Assembly: GCA_000151295.1 (NCBI GenBank)
Contig: GG745343.1
Span: forward strand, 621,517-671,435
DNA length: 49,919 bases
Origin: Allomyces macrogynus ATCC 38327
Lineage: Eukaryota; Blastocladiomycota; Blastocladiomycetes; Blastocladiales; Blastocladiaceae
Direction of reading: 5' to 3'
Below the pieces are notes generated by a model, which made no database searches, was not told the DNA's origin, and was given only the letters and a program-made list of their open reading frames with translations. Within the stretch, counting starts at the first letter, position 1. The number at the start of each line of letters is the position of its first letter. Shown piece by piece: positions 29,902-38,573 of the stretch. The position numbers and the translations under genes were made by a program.

Positions 29902-30783
29902 CTACTCCCAAAGCTGCTTCAAGAAGAGCACCAGCTGAGTGGGGGACGGCACCACCAGACCATAATCACTGTGGCTGGAAACAAGATGAGTCAGGCACAC
30001 ATCCTTGAGGAGGAACATCCCGCACTTACGCATAAGAGGAGTGTACACGCGCACATACGGGCCATCCTTGCCATCCACCATCACGTGCACTACATGGTCA
30101 GCACAGATGCTGACTTCGATTGACTTGTACTGCACAATCTCGAACATGTCCTCAACCACAATGTGGTGCTCGAGCAGAGTGTTCGTGTACGTTCTGTCAA
30201 ACACTTCAGATCCCTTGCGGTCCGACTCCAACATGGCGCCAGCCGCATGCTTGTTGTCCAGGACCACTGCAGGGACCACCGCGCGGAGCGATTCAAGTGG
30301 GTAGCAGGCGTGGTAGTGACCTTTGTGGATCTGCTCACCATGCACATCCTGGTGGTGCTTGCCGTGCATGTCAACCTGCTCGCCATTGACAATCTGAACA
30401 TCCTCATGGTACTTGACGGGCACATGGACCTGCTCGCCGTGCACATCTTGGTGGTACTCGGCAAGCTCATGGACCTGCTCACCGTTGATGACCTGCACAT
30501 CCTTGTGGTACCCACTGCCAATGGTCTGCACGTCCTCATGGTACTCGCCGCGCGCATCCTGCACATGCTGCTGGGTATCGTTGGCATCATCCTCATCAGA
30601 GTCGGCATTGTCTTCATCAGAGTCAGCATCGTCCAATTCGTCCTTGTCGACCTTGGCAATGCAGCTGTCAGTGTCGTGAGCCAGCATGTTCTGGATTGCA
30701 GTCTCAAAGCACTCCAAGATCATCGCCTGCACCACGTCAAGGGCATCCTCCATGACTGTCTTCAATGGCTTGATCAATACCAT
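29902..30783 (-). CDS. His-rich tandem-repeat protein, unknown function
   Basis: 293 residues from ATG 30783. An acidic segment (residues about 48-68, DDADSDEDNADSDEDDAND) leads into a repeat region (about 72-155) in which the motif (Y/H)H(E/Q/K)DV(Q/H) alternates with NGEQVH/D or HGEQVH in irregular 11-18-residue steps. The regularly spaced His and acidic residues suggest metal binding. The C-terminal 130 residues are non-repetitive and hydrophobic-patterned, possibly a globular domain. No family recognised. The frame is intact, which is notable amid decayed elements. Confidence 0.6.
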   Translation of the reverse strand: MVLIKPLKTVMEDALDVVQAMILECFETAIQNMLAHDTDSCIAKVDKDELDDADSDEDNADSDEDDANDTQQHVQDARGEYHEDVQTIGSGYHKDVQVINGEQVHELAEYHQDVHGEQVHVPVKYHEDVQIVNGEQVDMHGKHHQDVHGEQIHKGHYHACYPLESLRAVVPAVVLDNKHAAGAMLESDRKGSEVFDRTYTNTLLEHHIVVEDMFEIVQYKSIEVSICADHVVHVMVDGKDGPYVRVYTPLMRKCGMFLLKDVCLTHLVSSHSDYGLVVPSPTQLVLFLKQLWE

Positions 30784-31361
30784 GAGTGACTTCTGGTCAA
30801 GGGCGCAGCGCTTGGGGTATTGCAGCAGTGGTTTGCCAGCCTGCTTGGTGACAATGGGCTCAGGGGATGGGGGCAGTGGCAGGTGGCGGGAGAGAGCGAC
30901 ATGATCGCAACAGTTGGCGGGGAGCAGACGCGGTGGAGGGCGCAGAGGACGGCAGGGACAACAAGCTTATATAGGCGAGCCAGCAGTGGGCAGGTCAGGT
31001 GGGGATCTGGGGGATCAGCATGAGGACTTGACGTCCGGCATTCAAATCCGCGAGTGGACTCTGTGGCAGATGACGGGGCGTGGCACCATGACAAGATCCA
31101 CGCTCGTCATGGACAGCACGAGACTGGCAAGTGATGGCTGGATTTGGTCAGGTGGTGGTTGAGACGTGGTCGAGTTGTGGTGGTGGGGGAGGTCACTGAG
31201 ACACACATGCTGGAAGGCGCGCGGTTGCAATGCGGGGAGTCCCCAGTCATCATGGAATTCGTGCTGGACGGTCGTGGGGGTGTGTAGTGGTGGTGCATAG
31301 TGGTGGTGGTGGTGCTGAAGACCAGGACATAGCACATGATCCATCCACCACACGTGTTCAG
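30784..31361. other. spacer with low-complexity GGT runs, no gene
   Basis: Contains a GTGGTGGTG-rich tract at about 31150-31310 that produces spurious His-rich frames on the minus strand. No recognisable coding sequence. The promoter of the His-rich protein should lie near 30790-30950. Confidence 0.4.
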
Positions 31362-32688
31362 TTACTTGCATTTTATGATATGCGCCGCCAAGTTCCGCTC
31401 CAGCTTAAACTCTTTGCTGCACCATGGGCAGACATAGTTGCCACTTGATGAGAGGATGCCCCAGATCTGGCTCAACAACATGGCCCAGGTCTTTGCAAGC
31501 GTGTCCTTGAGACCACGTTCGATTTTAGTCAAACTGGCTTGCATTGCATTGAGCGCCAATGAGAGCTGGGCGAGCGCTTTGGGATCAAGACGCACAGTCC
31601 CTGATTCGTCATGGGCAAGCAGTCCGGCCAGCTCATAGATCAGCGCCATGGCAGACATCAAGGGCTCCTCAGCAAACTGGACATTGGAGAGGTACATGAC
31701 AACGTATTGGCTGGCAATGACGTCAACGCGGAAGTGGTGCTTGCCCTGGATCCAGGAGGCCTGGCTGATGAACATGCTGTGCGTCTTGGCCAGAGCAACG
31801 TCACGCTCAAACTTGGCGACCTCACCAGTTCCTACTGTGGACTTGTACAGCTTGACCTTGACAAGGATCCATGGCAGTCCAGGTTTGTCCATGACAATAT
31901 CCGCTTGACCGACTTGGTTGCACGACACGACCTGGGTGATGATGTGTGTTGGGAAGAGCTTCTCAAGCAACACTATGGTCATCTCTTCAGCACTTGTGCC
32001 CTTGCTGGACGACACGCCGAGCTTGTCGGAGATTGTCTGCATGCAGTGCACAATATCGTTCATCCCAGCCGTGTTCACCTGGATCCCCACGAGCACTTGA
32101 GAGTCCTGATAGCTCTGCCGAGAGCATGCATGGGATTGAGCTCATCATGCACGTCGTGAGAGCCTGCTTGATGCTCACGAGTTTGGGCGCCAATTGGATC
32201 CTGTTGGCAATGCACTGCTCAATGTGCAAGGACAGATTATGGGTCTTATGCTCGTCCAGGACCTGGGTCGACTTGATGCGGTCGTGCACAGACTGCAGGG
32301 CTGTTTTGAGGTCATGGATGCTGGACGTGTCATGGACGAGACGCAAAATGGTCGCCTTGAGGTGGTCCAGGTCAGCACGCACGCCGATGGGATTGTGGAT
32401 GGTGCTCTCGAGCACACTCAACTTATTGTACACGGCTTGGTCCGCGCACCACATCGACTGCTCAAGGCGGGACACAATGGTCGTGTCAGCGCTTTCCCGT
32501 GCCCAGACAAGGTCAGTGGCCAGTTTGGTGAAGTGCCCCAATACCAGACTTGACAGGTCCGATACATTGTCCCACGAGAGTGACTTGAGCAGCTGGATCG
32601 TGTGTCCAAGAGTAACCTCAAGATCAAAGTGGGGATTGTCGTGGCAGAACGCCATGATGCTCAGATTGGTGAAGGTCACAGTGAGCAT
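31362..32688 (-). pseudogene. nuclease-fold-like protein with C-terminal C2H2 finger, frameshifted
   Basis: The upstream frame runs from a possible ATG at 32688 through a long helical, coiled-coil-like region; a frame change at about 32090-32130 joins it to the downstream frame ending at 31362. The downstream part has QVGQADIVMD followed by WILVKVKLYKS, a layout like PD-(D/E)xK nucleases but with Lys/Val where the second acid is expected, so it may be inactive. It ends with a C2H2 finger (CPWCSKEFKLERNLAAHIIKC). Similar coiled-coil/nuclease/zinc-finger combinations occur in mobile-element-rich genomes, but I cannot name the family. The 5' end of the open frame runs antisense through the dehydratase fragment, so the true start is uncertain. 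Confidence 0.45.
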
Positions 32689-32790
32689 CCTGGACGACAA
32701 TGGCTTGTGTTCAGCGCTGGGACTCTTGGTGGACTCGTTAACAATCACGCACAAGTTAAGCGCACCAACTGCAAGGACAGTAAGAACTGG

Positions 32791-33387
32791 ATGGACCACA
32801 AAGTCGTGCTGATCACCAGTATCACAGGACAGGACGGCTTGTACCTCACTGAACTGCTCCTTGTGCAAGGCTATGAGGTTCATGGAGTGCTTCAGCAGCA
32901 TGCCAATGTTGGCGGCACACATAACATTGACGCGATCTTTGACCGGCTGGGCCTGCACTATGGCGATGTCACCGACTTGGGCAGTCTGGCCCAGATTGTC
33001 ACCCGGGTCTGCCCCACCAAGCTGTACAATCTGGCTGCGCAGCCCCATGTCAAGGTCAGCTTCGATGTCCCCAAGTACACGTCCCAGAACAATGCAATCG
33101 GGTTCCTGAACGTCCTCGAGGCCGTCTGGATCACCAGGGTGCCATGTCACGTGTACCAGGCATTGACCAGTGAGATGTTTGGCGGCATCTGCAAGACGCC
33201 CCAGACAGAATTGACGCCATTGTCACAGGGCCCCCTGCCAAAGGCACCTGCAACGATCTGGAACCAGATTTGGACTCAGACAGTGACGACTTGCGCAACC
33301 AGGCTCATGCTGACACTGGCTGATACCACTGACTCACTTGTTGGCCGTGCTGTAATCATCCCCTCACAATCCAAACCCGACCTATGA
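32791..33387 (+). pseudogene. GDP-mannose 4,6-dehydratase N-terminal fragment
   Basis: From ATG 32791 the frame gives a Rossmann start (KVVLITSITGQDGLYLTELL), then GYEVHG, LHYGDVTDLGSL, PTKLYNLAAQPHVKVSFDVP and a YQALTSEMFG segment. These match successive blocks of GDP-mannose 4,6-dehydratase, the enzyme that begins GDP-fucose synthesis. The first Gly of the NAD-binding GxxGxxG is Ser here, and similarity stops near 33243, before the catalytic Tyr-x-x-x-Lys would be complete, leaving about 150 of some 350 residues. It is therefore a truncated copy. It overlaps the antisense open frame of the previous entry. Confidence 0.75.
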
Positions 33388-33877
33388 TGCCAAAGGGCTG
33401 ACTGTGTGCACGCCTTCCTACTGTCATACTGCACAAACACCGCCTCCTCATTTTGATTTTTGCCGCTTTTTTCGGGGAGGTCCAAAGCCCCTGCAGCTAG
33501 AATCCTTGTTTTTCTTTGCCACTCTTTGTTTGGCTGTCAGGTGACGGCATGAGCGTCGTGAGGTTCAAAAAGCTCAAGGGGCCTGTTGGGGTGTGCTTAG
33601 GGTGAGAAAAAACTCAGCTTGCCCCCCCCCCCCCAACTCAGTTATGGGTGAGTTACTCGCTCGGGCTCATTAGCCGACTGGCTTGACTGGAACTCGATGA
33701 TTTGCCAGATCTGAGTTTAGTCGAGTCCAAGCTCAGTCAGTCAGCTCAGTCAGTGAGTTGGTGGACTGAGTCAGATAGGCGTGACATGCAAGTCAGCATG
33801 CCATCACAAGTTGCAAATCATGATTTACAATGCCCTTCCATAGCCCCATTGATCACCATTGATCGGCCTTGCAGCAA
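33388..33877. other. spacer with poly-C run and CAGT-rich tract, no gene
   Basis: Contains a run of 13-14 C at about 33623 and a CAGTCAGTCAGCTCAGTCAG tract near 33735. No coding frame recognised. It ends where terminal sequence of the next retroelement begins. Confidence 0.4.
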
Positions 33878-34624
33878 ACAATGGGCATTGTATGAGCTGC
33901 TGAAGGCAGTGAAGTGCAATGCTCATTGTTCGAACACGAACAACGCAGAAGCGTTCATGTGCCTATCTCATCTATTGATGACAAACTGTCGACAAACCCT
34001 GGGGCAGCGTAAAAAACCCGGGTCGGGAAAAACCTGCTGCCCCTGTGAGGAAAAACCTGACAGGAAGGTCAGGTGAAAAAACCTCACAACACATGGCCCT
34101 GCACCCCTCCCCCACGGCCCTCAAAAGGGTCACGCCCCAAGGAATGGACCCACGCTCAACTACACAGGCTGGTGCAGAAACACAGTGATGGCAAAGCCTT
34201 TGCATGAAGTGGGACTGACAAAGCCCACAAAGTGCAATGATAAAGCGGAAACAGAACGAGAAGTGAAAACGGAAGCCACAAGGAACATGCCAAAAAGCAA
34301 CAGCAGGGAAGAAACAAAGTGCACGGGAATGCACAACCCAACCACAACAACACACCAGTCACAGTTGCGAGAGCACAGCAAAAGGGAGGGCGCGGTGGGA
34401 GACACATGAACGCTTCTGCATTGTTTGTGTTCAAACAATGAGCATTGCACTTCGCTGCCTTCAGCAGCTCATACAATGCCCATTGTACATCACACTTCAC
34501 AACGCTACAGCGTTCATGTGCCTAGGTTTGCAGGCGCATCAGTCTGCAGCAGATGGTGAAGCCTCATGAGCTTCACCAGATGGAGGTAGTACTTCGTAAA
34601 GGTGCATGAGGAAGCCCACGTGTC
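33878..34624. repeat. left arm of large inverted repeat (recombinase end plus terminal region)
   Basis: From 34624 down to about 33950 the sequence is nearly identical, in reverse complement, to 37591-38267 beyond the gap. The arm includes the last 36 codons of the recombinase and the non-coding element end. A few substitutions and small indels separate the two arms, so they are not a trivial copy artefact. The outermost part (33878-33950) is an inverted partial copy of the internal segment at 34403-34520. Confidence 0.75.
34403..34520. repeat. 118-bp segment bounded by CACATGAACGC inverted ends
   Basis: Begins CACATGAACGCTT and ends AGCGTTCATGTG, so the two ends are inverted repeats of about 12 bases. 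The segment appears in one orientation here and at 37695-37813, and partly in the opposite orientation at 33878-33961. Its position at the end of a recombinase-encoding element suggests that it is a recombination substrate. Confidence 0.65.
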
Positions 34625-35063
34625 ACGAATGATGTCCTCCTCAGGCACACCATTCGCGGCCATCCATGACACCACCGTGGACTTCAAATCATAGGCGCGG
34701 TAGGTCTGCTGGGAGAGGCCAGCACCAGACATGATCTTGTGAATCCAGTTAGAGATCGTGTCAGGAACCATGAAGCAATGGTTGCCAGGCCGGGTGGAGA
34801 CAAAGAGTCAATCCCCAGCCAAGTCCAGACGCCTGCCTTCAGACTCACGCAGGTACGCCTCAAAATGAGCTCCCACATCCATGACATGGTCGTCCACGGT
34901 GCGAAGAAGATATATGACGACACACTCTGTTGGCTTCTCCTTCGGGCCTGCAATCGTTACATGGAGACGATTGGGGAGCACCACACACAGCGATGGGGCG
35001 ATTCGCGTCAAGCAGCTGAAGCGTCATTTCCCAAAGTGAATGAGGAGGTATGCCAATCTCCAC
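34514..35063 (-). pseudogene. tyrosine recombinase of DIRS copy 3
   Basis: The C-terminal part from ATG 34771 reads TISNWIHKIMSGAGL, then a box AYDLKSTVVS where related enzymes have AHSLRS, and a final W...TKYYL with the candidate nucleophile Tyr. Both the His and the Arg of the H-x-x-R box are thus replaced (Tyr and Lys). Upstream in the same frame a TGA at 34808-34810 sits where relatives have Arg (in D-R-L-F-V-S). The N-terminal part has the IAGPKEK segment. The gene overlaps the end of the RNase H frame. Catalytically dead. Confidence 0.75.
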
Positions 35064-36262
35064 GAGAGCTGGCAGAAGTCCAGTGATGCGAGGTCGCCCC
35101 AGGACTGCACATGGTCATCAACGATGGTTACGTCAAACGTGCCAGAGCACCAGGGTGGAGCGGGTCCACTCATGATGCGGAGGGCTGGGAACCAGACCTG
35201 AGACGGCCAAAAGGGGGTGATCACGGTCGCAGTGGCCCAATCGTCCTGGATCTTCTGCAGGACACAGGGCAGCAGAGCCCAGGGGGGAAAGATCCACAAT
35301 TCTTCCTGACCCCAAGGGATGGTGAAGGCATCTACAACGAGGGCATGCCTGTCCGGGCGCCAGGAGACATAGTGCTCTGGGAGCTGGGCATTGGCCACAC
35401 TCGTGAACAGGTCGACCGTCACTGGCCAGTCCCAGCACAAAGTCCTGAAGAGGGATGGCCGGAGCATCCAACTGTGGCGGTCGACAAAGTCCAGCTTCGA
35501 GTCCTTGTCCGCCAACGCGTTGTGCTCCCAGGGGAGATGCATCGCCTGCAGGCGTGCCTGCTGCCTGTGCAGCCAAAGCCAGGTGCCCTTTGTGGCGAGA
35601 TTCATCCATGGGCAACGCCGGCCCCCCTGACGGTTGAGGTACAGCGCAGAACTCAGATTGTCCACCTGCGCCAGCACCATGCGGTCCATGATGCAGATGC
35701 GACCCTTGGCCACAAGGGCCTCCAAGCCCTTCCACACGGCCAGGACCTCCAGGACGCCTTGGGGATGGTCTCCCGTACGAGCTGGGCGGAGTGTAATTCC
35801 AGCCACACGCATTGGAAGAGGGGCGCATGGAAACGACCACTCGCTCTGACGTTGGGGAGTGGATGTGGAAGGGTGCTCTAACAATGCTGTGCGCGTGACC
35901 ACGTCCTGGCCATGGCACGCACTGAGGAGATGCAAAGCAAAAGCCTCGCCATCCACAATCCCCACGGCTGCTTCCAACAGTGAGAGCGACACGGGTTGGG
36001 AGTCGTGAAAGAAGGGACGCAGACCTGACAGGTTCCCAAGAAGAGTCTCGAGAGGCGGAAGGGGGGAAGCAGGAGGCACTGAATTTACTGAATCTGTATG
36101 AACAATCTCCAGCATCCCACTGAGGGGCGTCTGCGTCCCAGGGGAGTCAGGCCCGAGGCTTCTTGCCCTTGCCCTTCGGCTCAGGAGAAGCAGAGGTGTC
36201 ACGGTTGCAATGCTTGCGCTTCCCAGCACCCGACCAGCCTCCCTTGCAGCCCGTCGCCCCAC
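35024..36262 (-). CDS. RNase H and DIRS-type domain of copy 3
   Basis: 412-codon frame. Its middle has RNase H features: a LEVLAVWKGLEAL glutamate helix, AQVDNLSSALYL with the third aspartate, and EHNALADKDSK with the last. The first Asp strand is not evident. It continues with VDLFTSVANAQLPEHY, VDAFTIPWG and VITPFWPSQVWFPAL, the domain that follows RNase H in DIRS/PAT elements. No YxDD or other reverse-transcriptase motif occurs upstream. The real start is unknown because the frame is probably the remainder of a larger polyprotein. Confidence 0.7.
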   Translation of the reverse strand: MGRRAAREAGRVLGSASIATVTPLLLLSRRARARSLGPDSPGTQTPLSGMLEIVHTDSVNSVPPASPLPPLETLLGNLSGLRPFFHDSQPVSLSLLEAAVGIVDGEAFALHLLSACHGQDVVTRTALLEHPSTSTPQRQSEWSFPCAPLPMRVAGITLRPARTGDHPQGVLEVLAVWKGLEALVAKGRICIMDRMVLAQVDNLSSALYLNRQGGRRCPWMNLATKGTWLWLHRQQARLQAMHLPWEHNALADKDSKLDFVDRHSWMLRPSLFRTLCWDWPVTVDLFTSVANAQLPEHYVSWRPDRHALVVDAFTIPWGQEELWIFPPWALLPCVLQKIQDDWATATVITPFWPSQVWFPALRIMSGPAPPWCSGTFDVTIVDDHVQSWGDLASLDFCQLSWRLAYLLIHFGK

Positions 36263-37490
36263 ACGTTGAAGACAAGCTGCGCATGGCGGTCGACCGGCCG
36301 CCCAAGCTGCGCCCGCGGTCCGACCGCGGCTTGGACGCAGACTGCGACCCTGGGGTACGCCTGGCGGGCGTAGTACACCTGGCGCCCAATGTCGGCGAGG
36401 CGGGAGCGCAGGCGGTCCTCATCAATGAGTGCCCAGGACAACGCGCCATCATCATCCTCCATGACATGGGGCACCACAGCACCACTATGCAGGAGTTTGT
36501 CAAACTCTTTGGCCGGGACCGTCACCGTCTTGCTGTCCACAATGGCCTGGCGCTGGCGCTCAATGGTCGCCTGGCAGGCAGCACGCTGGTTCATGAGAGC
36601 GCCAGTCAGCGTGGCATGCCCAGCCTGCGTGATAAACTCAAGGGCTTTGTCCGCCTCACCAGCCACGACTGCATTGTATGCTTTGTCTAGCATGGTGAAA
36701 GCAGTCACATTCGAAATGAGCACCCCCAGAGCCCAGGTCGACAGTGCGCCAAGAGGATTGGTGGCCATGTTGACCAAGCGGGACTTCGGCTTCTCGCTGA
36801 TAGTCTGCCGCAGGACATAGCAGGCATGCATGGGGAAACCCTCAATGGGCGGGACCTCATCAAACAGCTTCAGCTGGGCGCTGAGCGAGTCCTTCTGCAT
36901 CCAGCTCTGCTTCCCCAAGATGTGGAAGAAATGGTTGAGAAGGCTGGGCAGCTCAAGTGGGCCAGCAGGCAACACATCCAGCACGTCCTGCTGGAAGGTC
37001 GACAGCTCTGGATCCATGTGAGGATCATAGCTGTCAGTGCACTTACCCTCATCATCATCAAAGACGTTCTGCAGGCAGCCACCACCATGGCCAGGGCTGC
37101 TGTCACGGCTGCTGCAGCTGCTGTTGCAATCACGCAACGAGTGGCGTGAGTGCAAGCGCAAGCGTGACACAGGCAAAAACCCATGGCAGCCGTGACGGCG
37201 TGCGGGGGAGCGTGACCCAGGCTACCACCCACAGTGGTTGCCATGGCATGGTGGGGAGTGACCCCAGTCACACTGGTCATGCTCATCAGCCTTGTAGGCT
37301 GCAATACGAGCGCTCTGCCCGTCAATGATTGCACCCTGCTCTTTGAGGAGACGCTTGTCACAACGGCGAGCATCACCCAGGTAGCAAACCTTGCGATCCA
37401 GCTCCTGGACCTGGTGGGCCAGGGGGGCATGCTGGGCATCAGCATTCAGTGGTGGGGGAACCCACATCACTGGCATCGCCAGGGGCCGAA
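36263..37490 (-). pseudogene. Gag-like protein of DIRS copy 3, 5' end in gap
   Basis: The frame at 36199-37176 encodes a helical protein with an acidic start (FDDDEGKCTDSYDPHMDPEL), a Phe/Leu-rich segment (LLNHFFHILGKQSWMQKDSL) and long amphipathic helices with Gln/Arg. In the part nearer the gap a second frame (about 37222-37490) gives a coiled coil (LAHQVQELDRKVCYLGDARR). The joining sequence near 37200 is unclear, either an intron or a frame change. Its position ahead of RNase H suggests the nucleocapsid gene. Confidence 0.5.
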
Positions 37491-37590
37491 NNNNNNNNNN
37501 NNNNNNNNNNNNNNNNNNNNNNNNNNNNNNNNNNNNNNNNNNNNNNNNNNNNNNNNNNNNNNNNNNNNNNNNNNNNNNNNNNNNNNNNNN
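37491..37590. other. scaffold gap, 100 N
   Basis: A run of exactly 100 N, the usual placeholder for a gap of unknown size. It lies at the centre of the large inverted repeat, so linkage and orientation across it are unverified. Confidence 0.99.
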
Positions 37591-38292
37591 TGACACGTGG
37601 GCTTCCTCATGCACCTTTACGAAGTACTACCTCCATCTGGTGAAGCTCATGAGGCTTCACCATCTGCTGCAGACTGATGCGCCTGCAAACCTAGGCACAT
37701 GAACGCTGTAGCGTTGTGAAGTGTGATGTACAATGGGCATTGTATGAGCTGCTGAAGGCAGCGAAGTGCAATGCTCATTGTTTGAACACAAACAATGCAG
37801 AAGCGTTCATGTGTCTCCCACCGCGCCCTCCCTTTTGCTGTGCTCTCGCAACTGTGACTGGTGTGTTGTTGTGGTTGGGTTGTGCATTCCCGTGCACTTT
37901 GTTTCTTCCCTGCTGTTGCTTTTTGGCATGTTCCTTGTGGCTTCCGTTTTCACTTCTCGTTCTGTTTCCGCTTTATCATTGCACTTTGTGGGCTTTGTCA
38001 GTCCCACTTCATGCAAAGGCTTTGCCATCACTGTGTTTCTGCACCAGAATGTGTAGTTGAGCGTGGGTCCATTCCTTGGGGCGTGACCCTTTTGAGGGCG
38101 GGGGGGGGGGGGTGCAGGGCCATGTGTTGTGAGGTTTTTTCACCTGACCTTCCTGTCAGGTTTTTCCTCACAGGGGCAGCAGGTTTTTCCCGACCCGGGT
38201 TTTTTACGCTGCTCCAGGGTTTGTCGACGGTTTGTCATCAATAGATGAGATAGGCACATGAACGCTGTAGTGTTGTGAAGTGTGATGTACAA
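37591..38292 (+). mobile_element. 3' end of a second DIRS/PAT-like copy, opposite orientation
   Basis: Starts inside the recombinase gene (36 codons reading DTWASSCTFTKYYLHL onward to the stop) and continues through the element's non-coding end. The words TAGGCACATGAACGCTGTAG and GTTGTGAAGTGTGATGTAC occur at both 37692-37730 and 38252-38290 in the same direction, giving a direct repeat of about 40 bases around a 560-base interval. This resembles the split direct repeats of PAT/Ngaro-type elements. A run of 13 G lies near 38100. Confidence 0.7.
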
Positions 38293-38573
38293 CCTTGTGC
38301 GCCTGTGCGCCAACTTATACCAAATTGGAACCAATCGACCAGCTTCTCACGACGCCCAACCACTCAATACCATGGCAGGCCATTGCGCGCCGTTTTTCCG
38401 ACTCAATGGCAATGGCAGCAGCAGCAATGGTCCCTTCCAACTCAGCGCGCCAGTGCAAACGCACAACATCACACTTGTCCAACCTGACCAGCAGCACCGC
38501 GCTGTTCCCGATGCTGCCCAGCAACTCGCAGGCCACAACCGTGCTCCAATAACAGTCGCAGTCGTCCACAATC
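38293..38573. other. spacer upstream of hAT transposase
   Basis: No gene recognised. Some plus-strand frames run into the transposase start but have only Gln/Ser-rich composition. It may contain the 5' terminal region of the hAT element; no terminal inverted repeat was identified. Confidence 0.4.

Larger units (their letters stand above)
33878..37490 (-). mobile_element. DIRS/PAT-like element lacking reverse transcriptase (copy 3)
   Basis: On the minus strand from the gap: a gag-like region, RNase H plus the DIRS-type domain, a tyrosine recombinase and a ~0.6-kb non-coding 3' end. The reverse transcriptase expected between gag and RNase H is absent, so the copy depends on others. The 5' end is lost in the scaffold gap. 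The 3' end contains a 118-base segment bounded by short inverted repeats. Confidence 0.75.

Noticed and set aside
32689..33150. N-terminal extension of the minus-strand nuclease-like gene
   Set aside because: It is antisense to a recognisable dehydratase fragment, so the open frame there is probably a by-product.
37222..37702. Open frames reading through the N run
   Set aside because: Unknown bases are translated as X; continuity across a scaffold gap is not evidence of a gene.
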